From the NCBI GenBank assembly GCA_030141605.1, contig JAQGDQ010000433.1, positions 1 through 64,000 of the forward strand: DNA of 64,000 nt. Reading direction: 5' to 3'. Shown piece by piece: positions 37,009 through 64,000 of this stretch. Each line of letters opens with the position of its first letter. The first letter of the stretch is position 1. The notes under the pieces are model-generated. The model worked only from the letters and a program-made list of their open reading frames with translations. It ran no database searches and was not told the origin of the DNA. The stretch comes from Tubiluchus corallicola (lineage: Eukaryota > Priapulida > Priapulimorpha > Priapulimorphida > Tubiluchidae). Position numbers and translations under genes: made by a program.

Positions 37009-38031
37009 TAGATTTATCGGCATTTTTAATATGTTGTACTGGACGATTTTTTGGGTGTTTGTGCAAAAATTCAGCCATACCATATACTTGTCCGAGTCAA
37101 ACCTTATTTTGGCAGGACTAAAATCGTCTACTCAGTTTATCAATTTTTATATACTGGAACTAAAACTAGGGCCCCGTGCACACGCTCCATGTAAAACTGA
37201 TTTAAACATACCTGCAGTCAACTATCTCACGACAGTGGCTAAATAACTTGGGGATGGTATACATAGAAAAACGACATTACAAAAACCATTGACTTTGAAA
37301 TGATTTTGAAAGATTTCTCGGATAAACAAGCTAGAAAAGTCTTTTTTAGAAGGCCGCCTGTGAACAAACAGTATGTCAGTCAGTAATTATCTAGAATTGT
37401 AATAAAATTGGCATTAAGACTTTCATATTGTGGCTAACTCAAGCTTAAGATGGAGTCTCAAGTTTCAAAGCCTTTTAGCTAACATTGGAGTACCACAGGA
37501 AGCAAAAATATCAATCTTCAGCTTTTGCAGGGCGGAGGGCCCCACTAACAATGTTCTAATTGTGCCCTGCTCTTCCTAGCGCCGCCCCTGCAAGTTGATC
37601 TTAGACACGCTATGTAAGAATGGAAGCACGGAAAATGAATTTCACTTCAATAGGCAATGCAATGTTTATTGTCAAGAAATGACTGCGTTCTTAAATCAAA
37701 TATCAGATTTTTTTTCCAGAATTCCCATCTAAGTGTAATATTAATAAGTTTATATTTTTAAACAAAAGTGGAGATGTAGAAGTTAAGAAATTGTTGATTA
37801 ACTATGTGCATAAGATTTCAGCTAAACGCCATTCTATAAAAGAGATGAAAATTAATTTTGCTAAAAATTTACGTAAACTGTTCAGCCCACACTGCGATAT
37901 GCATAAGAATGTGTTTGTTATAAATTATTGTATCTTTACATCAACTACGGTTAAATATCGTGTTGTTTATTTAAATTTCTGATTTGTCGACTGCATTTAA
38001 TTGGATTTGTATTAATGAAATAAAGCGATAT
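37009..38031. other. Interval with a probable retroelement 3' end
   Basis: The frame at 37791-37982 (KISAKRHSIKEMKINFAKNL) is followed by AATGAAATAAAGCGATATC and a CATCATCAT run, as expected of a 5'-truncated LINE copy. Nothing else is identified. Confidence 0.35.
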
Positions 38032-38048
38032 CATCATCATCGTCATCG

Positions 38049-38107
<59 letters not shown>

Positions 38108-38118
38108 GTCATCTTTAA

Positions 38119-38182
<64 letters not shown>
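38032..38182. repeat. (CAT)n(ATT)n microsatellite
   Basis: About 27 CAT units with a few CGT, then about 22 ATT units. Its Asp/Asn frame on the minus strand is an artefact. Confidence 0.95.
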
Positions 38183-38184
<2 letters not shown>

Positions 38185-38348
38185 GGCTTTTCGATAACAA
38201 GTTAATGGATTACAGATGTGCTGTTCGAGTTTGGGTTGCTGTTGTTTTTACTTTAGGGACATTTTACACAATATGTCCTTCAATTTTCGATTAATAAGTT
38301 TATTGTGCGTTTTGTAGGAAAGCAGGAGGTCTTGTCTTTCCAAAACTT

Positions 38349-38550
38349 GCTACGAGTTACTCTGTGACAGTAAGCGCGAGTTGACACTCACTTCTCTATT
38401 CATTGCCAGAAGTGTCGAGATTAACTCACCGAGACGTTCACACCACCGCAACTGTCTGAGAGTTTGAAATAACCGCCGACAGTAACTCACAAAGCAGTTC
38501 ACATTTGCAAATTTGCTATCAGAGAGAAAACTCGCTGGTCTGAACGCGCC
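38349..38550 (-). mobile_element. MITE family M3 copy
   Basis: Shares GACAGTAAGCGCGAGTTGAC, AGAAGTGTCGA and CGACAGTAACTCAC with 27843-28080 and ends GGTCTGAACGCGCC, the complement of that copy's start. Confidence 0.65.
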
Positions 38551-39100
38551 CGTAAAGAGTATACGGTTGACTGAAATAATGGCAGTTAACATGGAAATTC
38601 TATAAAATCATTATTTTTATTTTATACGTGAAACTAACAAAGTCAACGAAAGATAACTATATTTTTCCATAGGCAGATATATTTGTATTTCTCAACATAT
38701 TATGGTCTAAAAGCAAAGCAAGTGAAAGAAAAGTAACGAGTTATAAAATTTTATTATTGTATAGTTAACCTAAAAAGTATGTACACATAATTAGTTTTAA
38801 TTATATACATATACAAAGTGTAACGTAAAATGATAATTTGAGCATTCGTGACAATTTGAGCACTCATTTTTATCACAGGTACAAGCTTATTCGTCAATCA
38901 TAAAATTAACTGTTATTATCATTTTCTTAACAGCATAACAGTTAATACAAAAAACGATTTTTCTGACACTTGAGATTTGCGAATTCAAACACATCAACAA
39001 TTACACGAGATAAGTTAGGTTTAAAGAAAAATCTGTAAATATTATTATTAAAATGGTAACGAGTACGTATACTGTTATTTAAAATAAAAATAGGGTTAAG
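38551..39100. other. AT-rich non-genic interval
   Basis: No exon or repeat structure recognised. Confidence 0.35.
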
Positions 39101-39104
39101 AAAC

Positions 39105-39420
39105 AATTTTTTATTTTTTATTTATTTAATTTTCACATCAGTGTAACACTACAGAACAATGTACAATAAATAAAATAACCAAAATAATAAAATAATTAAC
39201 ATCAAATCACAAAAAATTACGTAGGTCGTACATATTGTACTGCAGAACGCCGAAGAAGCTGAGAGCTTGTAAAAACTTTCTGGAAATGTGAAAAAGAGAA
39301 GAAAAGAGGTAATAGTAGCAATAAACGGTGGGGAAAGTAATGTGGAGATCGATGGGGTGTATTGCGGAAAGAACTATATTCTTAAATGATAAGTACAACA
39401 TATAAAGACATAGACAAAGA
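39105..39420 (-). mobile_element. Possible LINE 3' fragment
   Basis: The minus-strand frame ends at 39207 (ITFPTVYCYYYLFSSLFHIS) and is followed by an A-rich tail region (TTTTTATTTTTTATTTATTT on the plus strand at 39107). Layout resembles the better-supported fragments at 47445 and 52900. Confidence 0.3.
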
Positions 39421-39589
39421 TAGACATAAACTACAATTAATGTTTGCTAATTTGACAATTGACAAATGTTATACGTTACGTACATATAGTATATATTAAC
39501 AAAATAAACAAACCATAAGACATAGACAATGATAGACATAAATTAACCTAATTGTAGATTGCCCATGAATATGAACAACAATTTTGGTC

Positions 39590-40228
39590 AAAAAAGTTTA
39601 AAATTGAAGGGGAAGAAATAGGAATTTCAAGTATATCCCAAAGAATGTTCCATTTAAAGTTATAATACAGAGTATTGCGCTCATCTGTTTGCAAGAATTT
39701 TGTAACTGGCAAAGAAAATTCTCAATAATTTAAAATATTCGCGCCACCTGGTAAAACGTCAATGACTCAATCTTCCCAGTGTACACCACTGATTCACCAA
39801 AAAACGCGTTAATGACCTTGCTGATAATATGAAATAATTTACGCTTTTGCTTAGTTTGTGAGGTGTGTGCTACGAATGCTCTGATTATTTTTTCAAACTT
39901 TACACAATGTTATCTAAACTTGTTTCAAACGACTTACCGTTAAAATGGCTGCGCCTAACAGTCATTACGGGAGTTTAGATGTACATGTTTTATACAGCGT
40001 TACTGCCGACGCCAGCCCTGCATTATGTAAGTGGTATGAAATTTCAAGACGAATTTTTAAGCTTTATGTAAGTTTAGGGTTTTCTTGTGCTTTAAATTTC
40101 CACGGAGCCATTTATACATGGTTACTGACATTATACGCCCTGTGTACAATAAGACAGCATATAAGTGATGAAAAATTTCAAGACGAATTTACTTATTTAT
40201 GAAGAGTATTTTCTTGTTGCTTCAAGTT
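39590..40228 (+). mobile_element. Interspersed repeat family R1 copy abutting sulfotransferase 2
   Basis: Carries CGAATGCTCTGATTATTTTT TCAAACTTTACAC (about 39875), CACCTGGTAAAACGTCAATG and AAAATGGCTGCGCC, as in 31850-32545. It ends within a few bases of the sulfotransferase stop codon, so the 3' UTR of that gene is made of this repeat. Confidence 0.75.
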
Positions 40229-40229
40229 T

Positions 40230-44930
<4,701 letters not shown>

Positions 44931-46800
44931 GATTTGCCATGGATCACAGTCTGCACATTGTCACTCCGATCTGTCACACAAAACGGCTAAATCCGAAAAT
45001 CACGTAAAACTGAACACCGTCAAGGCCACAACTTTATCACAAACGTCACATGTATTCGTTGCTGGCCTCCTTCTGCTTCGCATTTTGACATCTTTACACG
45101 TAACAAGCAAACCAAGTGTACATATCGTATGTCTCATTTGCAGACAAAATTGCTGGTAAATGCAACCATGCGCGGCACAAGGGAATTTGCACTGTATAGG
45201 GAATGCAAGTGGGTCGGTAGTTTGAGAATGAACAAGGCGAGCTTGCCGAGGCTAAAAGTACTAGTACGCAGTATTTAAAATAGGTAGCGCCACCGTTCAC
45301 TGCGTTGCAGGGTGGTTTCATTGTACTATGAAGATGACAGCTTTTGACGATAACCCTATACAGTTGCACTAGCAATAGATAAAAGAGAGGTAAAGTAATA
45401 GTAAAAGAATCACACGATTCTAATTCTCTTTTGCTTTATTTCTTAAACCATTTCTTGAGTTTCAATATCGAATTATTAGTACAATTTGTTAATTATCTTT
45501 TTTACAAATAGTCCTGATATTATCTTTTATTTGTATACTTTTGTATAACTAACAGGATGATGTACATTGATGATAATTGTTTCTGGTATTGCTTCCGTAC
45601 TCTGTGGTCGTTATATTCCAGTTTTAACTGTTAACTAATAAATTATTTGTGTTTTTGAGCTGACTATCTATGTAACTATATTCTTGACAACTACTTGTAT
45701 AAACCTGTTCTCAACTAAAATGTATTTGTTACACAGTGGAAAAACTCCGATCAATAAATATCACTGTATGTTAGTCAACTTAAAATGAATGAAGTTTATA
45801 TATATTATAGTCTGCAGTTTGATTACTTGTATTTACATGCTACAATGATATGTTACTTTATGACCTTCAAAATTCAAGTTCACTAGTTCAGTCCCTTTTT
45901 ATTTTTTTCTGTGGTTGTGTCTAGTATTTACAGACGTTTGATGTTTCGTCAATATTTCCATAGATATATATTCTCAAAAATAAAAATCAAACATGTCACA
46001 TGAGTACAGTTTTGAAACTCTTAACAAGAACTGCATCAGTTTGATAATTAACAGACAATATAACAAATTTTGTTAAAAAATTATCAAGAAAACCAACGTT
46101 TCCACTACATTAAATGGCGGGGCGGCTATGTGCCATAAATGTGAACAATTGTGCACTTTGTGTATGGTTTTTTCAATTTGACATGCTGTTATACAAGAAC
46201 GTAAGGATTCTAAAAATCATCGTAAGCAAGTTCGAAGCGACCTCTGGTGGCCTGTTTTCACAAAATTCAATATGGTCGCTAACGAGAGACTATTTTTTAA
46301 ATCTCGCGTCCTGTTTGAATTAGATCTTTGTATAAATATGTAATAGTTTAGATTTTTGGAATGAAAAGTCATTTACAGTGCAAGTTTTGCTTTTCTAAAT
46401 AGTTTTTGAAGCCACTAGTCAATTTTCGAAATAAATTTACGTTGAATAAGCAGAATTTGGTAACTTAAGAGAATACTAAACAGTAAACTGATAGGATGTT
46501 ACTCATTCAAACAACACAAACAATGGGCAGCATTAATGCAAAAATTGCGAATGCAGAACTGGCACATAGGATAATAACACAATTACCAAAATGAATGTAA
46601 ATGAGTCGGATATGTCCAGTTTTTCATTGATATCAGACAAGTTTTCACATTTAAGATGTGTTAAAGATACAAGTAAACAAAATTGCAAATCTTGGATTTA
46701 TTCACTACTAAACAACTGATATCAATTTTTGTCGATTTGTAGTCTGCAGGCTGTATATCAAGTACAGTTGTTGCTTACTGAGCTAAAAGGTTGCCAAATT
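44931..46800. other. Non-genic interval between sulfotransferase 2 and EndoU
   Basis: Contains the 5' flank (and presumably promoter) of the minus-strand sulfotransferase. No exon or repeat boundary recognised. Confidence 0.4.
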
Positions 46801-47190
46801 ATTTTTCTGTTGATCCTGTATTCCAAAACGTATACTCTAGTTTCCCCATGATTTTTATACCATTTTTGCTGATCCTCTATTCCAAACCTTATGCTCTAGT
46901 TTCTCCATGATTTTTATACCATTTTTTGCTGATCCTGTATTCCAAAACTTGTGCTCTAGTTTCCCCATGATTTTTATACCACTTTTTTGCTGATCCTGTA
47001 TTCCGAAACCTATGCTCTGGTTTCCCCATGATTTTATACCATTTTTTGCTGATCCTGTATCCCAAAACGTATGCTCTGGTTTCCCCATGATTTTTGTACC
47101 ATTTTTTTGCTGACCCTGTATTCCAAAACTTATGCTCTAGTTTCCCCATGATTTTTGTACCATTTTTTTGCTGATCCTGTATTCCAAAAC

Positions 47191-47205
<15 letters not shown>
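46800..47205 (+). repeat. 60-bp minisatellite overlapping the EndoU stop codon
   Basis: Seven copies (59-61 bp each) of a unit containing GCTGATCCTGTATTCCAAAA, CTTATGCTCTAGTTTCCCCA and TGATTTTTATACCATTTTTT. The last copy runs to about 47202 and includes TTATGCTCTAGC, which on the minus strand is the end of the EndoU reading frame. Confidence 0.93.
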
Positions 47206-53914
<6,709 letters not shown>

Positions 53915-54655
53915 ATACTTATGTCCAATAATTATGCACACTACTTTGTGACTATTACATCTTTGTGTATAGACTTACACATTTACACATGAACTGTAAC
54001 CCGAGGTATACGAAAAATATTTAAAGTATCAGCGTTTAATCTTATCTCAGAAAATACGCTGAATACCGTACAGTTTACACAAACACATTTTCTTCAGACG
54101 TGTACTTTACCTATGGAAGAAGAAAGTATGCGTGCGCTAAGGAGAAATTTGATGAGTCTCTCAGTAGGGATCTGCCCTGGGCTCTTTGTTTAAGATATGC
54201 CCTTTCTGATGTTGATATTAATGCTATCAAATGTTGCAATCGCGATGATTAGGATTAAGTTATCATCAAAAAGACAGCAGGTGAAGGAAGACAAGGATAA
54301 CAAAATCAACTACTCTGAAATGTTTCAATGTTTTCTGACTATAATCAACGGTTATTTTAAATAACTTGATAGTGGGTAGTAGGTTAGTTCTTTATTTACT
54401 TGTAAAGAGCAGTTGGACATGTCAAAGCGACCACGTTAGCCTTGTAAATTCTTATGTAAGCAAGTGAACCTGGATAAACTAAGCTGGGAAAACAAAATAT
54501 ATGAACAGCTGCTCAATTTAGCCAATAATATCTGATTTTTGCACGAGCCAGTAATAACTATTGTATGCAATATAAAAGAGCTGTGAGTACCAACTTTCGT
54601 ATCTATGTCATGGCGTAAAGTTCATCATTATGAGTGCGTTTGTGCGCTATATAAT
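53915..54655. other. Upstream flank of EndoU
   Basis: Should contain the EndoU promoter; no element recognised. Confidence 0.35.
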
Positions 54656-54660
54656 GTACT

Positions 54661-55215
<555 letters not shown>

Positions 55216-55628
55216 GCATGGTGTAAGTACCCCAGATAAATGCAACGAAAAAATTATTTTGACAATAATTTTGACAATAATTTTTCTCAAAATGTTTATT
55301 TCTCAACAATGGCAGCAAATTTATTATATTGTTTCGATTTAAATACAACCTAATTACACTTACTATTGTTTACAAATAAGATTATTTTGTCTTTTTCTAC
55401 TGTAAATTTTTATAATTAAGAAAACAAAACGCTATACGAGGCTCTGCCATCAACTGATCTTCCTAAGCGAAACTGTTACTGCATCTAGTAACGCCTTCCT
55501 TAGACACCAGAAAAGAAAGATTTTTTGCTTTTGTATCACGTGACAGATGTTATAATTTAAAAAGCCGAAAAAATTTTGCTTGCATTGACGATACTGCAAT
55601 GCTTTAGTAAGGTTGGAGCTTCTAATAT

Positions 55629-55752
55629 CGTCGTCGTCATCATCATCATAATCATCGTCATCATTATCATTATAGTCGTCGTCATCGTCATCATCATCGT
55701 CGCCGCCATCGTCATCGTCATCATTGTTATCATAATCATCGCCATCATCATA
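55629..55752. repeat. (CAT)n/(CGT)n trinucleotide tract
   Basis: Alternating CAT, CGT and CGC units, about 120 bp. Confidence 0.9.
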
Positions 55753-56045
55753 AATATATTATTGTATTTGTCATATTTGTTATTGTAGTTAACGCCACTA
55801 GTATTGATATCGTGATCTTTTCTTTGCTGAATAAGTTTAACTTTCACTTTTGAGCTACGAACTAATTTACTTTCTCAATATCAGTGCAGGTCAGTAATGC
55901 TAGAAGCAAAGTGCGCCTGCGCAAAGCTGGCTTCAGTAGAGTATGCATTCAATACTCCATGGTAATAACTACAATAAAGTTAGCATAGCAGACAACGTGT
56001 AATGAGACACAAGAAATATTGTATGTTAACGTGTGGCACTTTAAA

Positions 56046-61446
<5,401 letters not shown>

Positions 61447-61464
61447 GTATCCATCTTTGATTTA

Positions 61465-61910
61465 TTATGTGCATGGTGCGTCATTTAGTTTAAAGGAAAA
61501 GACAAGAAAATTTACTACATGCACGATGCGCCATTTCGTTTAAAGGAGAAGACAAGAATATTTCTTTGAGCTTATACATGCATGGTGCGTCATTTAGTTT
61601 AAAGGAGAAGACAAGTATATTTCTTTGAGTTTATACATGCATGGTGCGTCATTTAGTTTCAAGGAGAAGACAAGTATATTTCTTTGAGTTAATACATATA
61701 TGGTGCGTCATTGAGTTTAAAGGAGAAGACAAGTATATTTCTTTGAGTTAATACATATATGGTGCGCCATTTAGTTTAAAGGAGAAGACAAGTATATGTC
61801 TTTGAGTTTATACATGCATGGTGCGTCATTTAGTTTAAAGGAGAAGACAAGTATATGTCTTTGAGTTAATACATGCATGGTGCGTTATTTAGTTTAAGGG
61901 GAAGACAAGT
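61465..61910 (+). repeat. 59-bp minisatellite beginning at the receptor exon 2 donor
   Basis: Seven to eight copies of a unit with TACATGCATGGTGCGTCATT, TAGTTTAAAGGAGAAGACAA and GTATATTTCTTTGAGT. The first copy starts only about 20 bp after the donor at 61447. Confidence 0.93.
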
Positions 61911-62059
61911 CAGCTGTCGTCAGTGGTACACTATACAAAACAATAACCAGTTATATAGGCAGAGTCCACCGTATAGAAAATTGAGTACTAATTACGTTTT
62001 TATAAAGGAGCCAAAGCAATGAATAAACAGACCTGTAGAAAAGAAATAGATACAGTAAC

Positions 62060-62340
62060 AGATAGCTAAGTGGTTGAAAATAAAATTAATGGAATTGAAC
62101 TACTTTGCACATTAAGAGAAGGCTTATCAGGGTGCATAGATGAACTTTCTTTTATTAATAAGTTCCAGTTTTTCGTAGCTCTGGTCACAATGCTGAAATT
62201 ATTCAAATCAGCTTTGTGGCCAGAGGCACAAATATAGTCATTAATACTGGATTGAAGAGAATTTTTTAATTTCTTGCCATTTCTAAATGAAATACCGAGC
62301 TGTTCATATATTCTTATTTTAAAGTGCTTCACATTATCTT
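62060..62340 (-). mobile_element. Retroelement C-terminal fragment (GIY-YIG/RT type, possibly Penelope-like)
   Basis: The minus-strand frame reads KIRIYEQLGISFRNGKKL, then SSINDYICASGHKADLNNFS, LLIKESSSMHPDKPSLN and PLILF, ending in a stop at 62066. The S-I...H...GH...F.I...IKES...P.LN pattern is the conserved C-terminal tail of retroelement proteins of invertebrates. A pseudogene remnant. Confidence 0.6.
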
Positions 62341-62740
62341 ACTTTAAAGTATATTAATTTTGCTTGTAAAAAAAATTCTAAATAATTTAAACTGTTTATG
62401 CCAACTGGTAAGATTATATATATATGTATAACCTTTATTTGCCATTAAAATACATTGATAATCAGTGAATAAAAACTTTACAAAGATGATCGATCAGTGT
62501 TACTTAATAAAAACTTACACTACTAAAGGCAAATGCGTAAGTTCAATCTAAACTAACTGTGCAGTAATGGAAAGTAACGACGAATAAAAATAAAACGTAT
62601 TTACAACTATTCACAAAAAAATAAAAATTATGATTTAATTAATATGGTCGTGGGTACAGAAATTCTGAATTAGTGTGTATGTTGTCGTGCTGGTGCGATG
62701 GCATTTCACAGCTGGTTAATATTAATAGTTTTAATTTTGT
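62341..62740. other. AT-rich interval, probable retroelement UTR
   Basis: Probably the 3' UTR of the fragment at 62742-63221; CCTTTATTTGCCATTAAAAT at 62431 would be its A-rich tail on the minus strand. Confidence 0.3.
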
Positions 62741-62741
62741 T

Positions 62742-63221
62742 TTAAATGCTGATAGGAACCTGATTTTTTAAGCTGTAATAGTAGGAATTCCAAAATAGAA
62801 TTGCTTGCTTAATTACAGAGTTCGTTCCATAGTTGTTATTTGTCCTAATTTGTCTTAGATTATTTGTTCTGGAATTAACGATGGGATTTGGAAAAAAGCT
62901 AAATCTGTTATTTTGAAATGGTTTGTTGATGTTGTTAATGTATTTAAATATAATAAGTAAAGTAAAATATTCTTTGTGTGCTTTAATGATTGGAAGTTTT
63001 AAAGTTTTTCTTAGGATAGTTGTTGAACCTTTCAATATTTGTCTTCCTGTCTTATGTTTGTATGAGTACCCAGCTATCAATCTCGACTGTGCACCACTAA
63101 CTAACCATTTGACGCAATTGACATTATTAATCCTATTGACAACGTCAAATAAGTTAAACTTTTGCTTAACTAGTGAAGAGTAATTTAAGATTGCTTTGAT
63201 TATTTTTCCAACTTTACGCAA
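62742..63221 (-). mobile_element. Non-LTR reverse transcriptase C-terminal fragment
   Basis: The 159-codon minus-strand frame contains LPIIKAHKEYFTLLIIFKYI, then NSRTNNLRQIRTNNNYG and AILFWNSYYYSLK. The R-T-x-N...R...G...WN.....K arrangement is the standard C-terminal tail of LINE reverse transcriptases. No catalytic FADD block in view. Confidence 0.65.
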
Positions 63222-63360
63222 TATTGTCTGAACTTGTTTAAAACGAATTACTGCTAAAACAGTCTTCGCGGGAGTTTAACTTTCAAGGTTTATGTAGCGT
63301 TGCTGCTATCGCAAGACCTGTATGCGGTAAGATAGCATGTCGGTGATACAAAATTTCAAT
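63070..63360 (+). mobile_element. Interspersed repeat family R1, degraded copy
   Basis: Shares GTGCACCACTAACTAACC, TTGCTTTGATTATTTTTCCA ACTTTACGCA and GCAAGACCTGTATGC with other R1 copies. It overlaps the 5' end of the LINE fragment on the other strand. Confidence 0.55.
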
Positions 63361-63434
63361 CTTCAATTTAAAATTTGCCGAATTTTTGTATATCACACTG
63401 AATGTTGTACAATATCACTTTACTTCAATTTGCA

Positions 63435-63775
63435 CTTTTGCAAACACGTGCAACACGCTCATGGAATGTTTGTGCTGCTGAAAATTATGTTAGTTTGTGA
63501 TGTCGTCACTAGATGGGCTCGCGCAAACACGTGTAACACGCTCATGGAATGTTTGTGCTGTTGAAAACAATGTTCAGCTGTGACCTCCTCACTAGATGGG
63601 CTCGCGCAAACACGTGTAACACGCTCATGGAATGTTTGTGCTGTTTAAAAAATGTTCAGCTGTGACGTTATCACTAGATGGGCTCGCGCAAACACGTGTA
63701 ACACGCTCGTGGAATGTTTGTGCTGTTGAAAACAATGTTCAGCTGTGAAGTCATCATTAGATGGCCTCGCCTGCT
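63435..63775 (+). repeat. 83-bp minisatellite, four copies
   Basis: Unit with GCAAACACGTGTAACACGCT, CATGGAATGTTTGTGCTG and TTCAGCTGTGACGTCATCAC TAGATGGGCTCGC; spacing 82-83 bp. Confidence 0.9.
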
Positions 63776-64000
63776 GTTAAATTTAGTTTTTAATCTGTTA
63801 TTTAATGATAAGAAACGCTTTGGCATTATTATAGGTGTTAACATGTATACAATTTGCCGTACTTCAAAATGGAGTAGGCCATGAAAAATCATCCTGTTTT
63901 TCTTTAAGCTTTATACGTCAAATGACCGTGAAATGAAATCTTCTCTGCTTCAGTTTTTCTTTACGCAACGGGCTTCCATTTATTGATATCGATCAAAATC
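63776..64000. other. Right edge, nothing recognised
   Basis: No exon or repeat seen. Confidence 0.4.

Noticed and set aside
46855-47149. Minus-strand repeat proteins (GSAKKWYKNHGETRA repeats)
   Set aside because: They are the 60-bp minisatellite downstream of the EndoU stop, read in other frames.

Overview
This is animal (metazoan) nuclear DNA. It is AT-rich and split by GT-AG introns, and it is packed with microsatellites, minisatellites and small inverted-repeat transposons. The gene set points to a marine invertebrate: an ADCK5-type UbiB kinase, a class A GPCR, a pentraxin, Golgi carbohydrate sulfotransferases, an EndoU nuclease and a natriuretic-peptide-type receptor. A CCCTAA-like tract fits animals with TTAGGG telomeres. 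I cannot name the phylum.

Layout. 1-8052 (minus): nine exons of an ADCK5-like kinase, with the 3' end off the left edge. 8053-11188: non-genic, with a telomere-like tract. 11189-12934 (plus): a two-exon class A GPCR of 329 aa. 13429-15633: microsatellites. 15817-16074 (plus): an orphan first exon of a type II membrane protein. 17343-18158 (plus): an intronless DHRS4-like SDR. 18838-19100: a tRNA-derived SINE. 20200-27300: non-genic, with a MITE, minisatellites and microsatellites. 27384-33740 (plus): a seven-exon secreted pentraxin-domain protein. 35476-36363 and 40230-44930 (minus): two tandem paralogous sulfotransferases; the second is assembled completely, including its membrane anchor. 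47191-53914 (minus): a complete six-exon EndoU gene with the His/His/Lys catalytic set, and LINE fragments in its introns. 56046-61446 and beyond (plus): the first two exons of a receptor with an ANF-receptor ligand-binding domain. 61447-64000: a minisatellite, retroelement fragments and an 83-bp repeat.

The genes do not form a pathway. The only clear local relationship is the sulfotransferase tandem duplication. The most informative results are the splice-consistent gene models joined by eye (ADCK5, pentraxin, sulfotransferase 2, EndoU), several MITE or foldback families with matching terminal inverted repeats, and tandem repeats that touch gene ends (EndoU stop codon, EndoU splice acceptor, receptor splice donor). 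I found no convincing novel multi-gene system.
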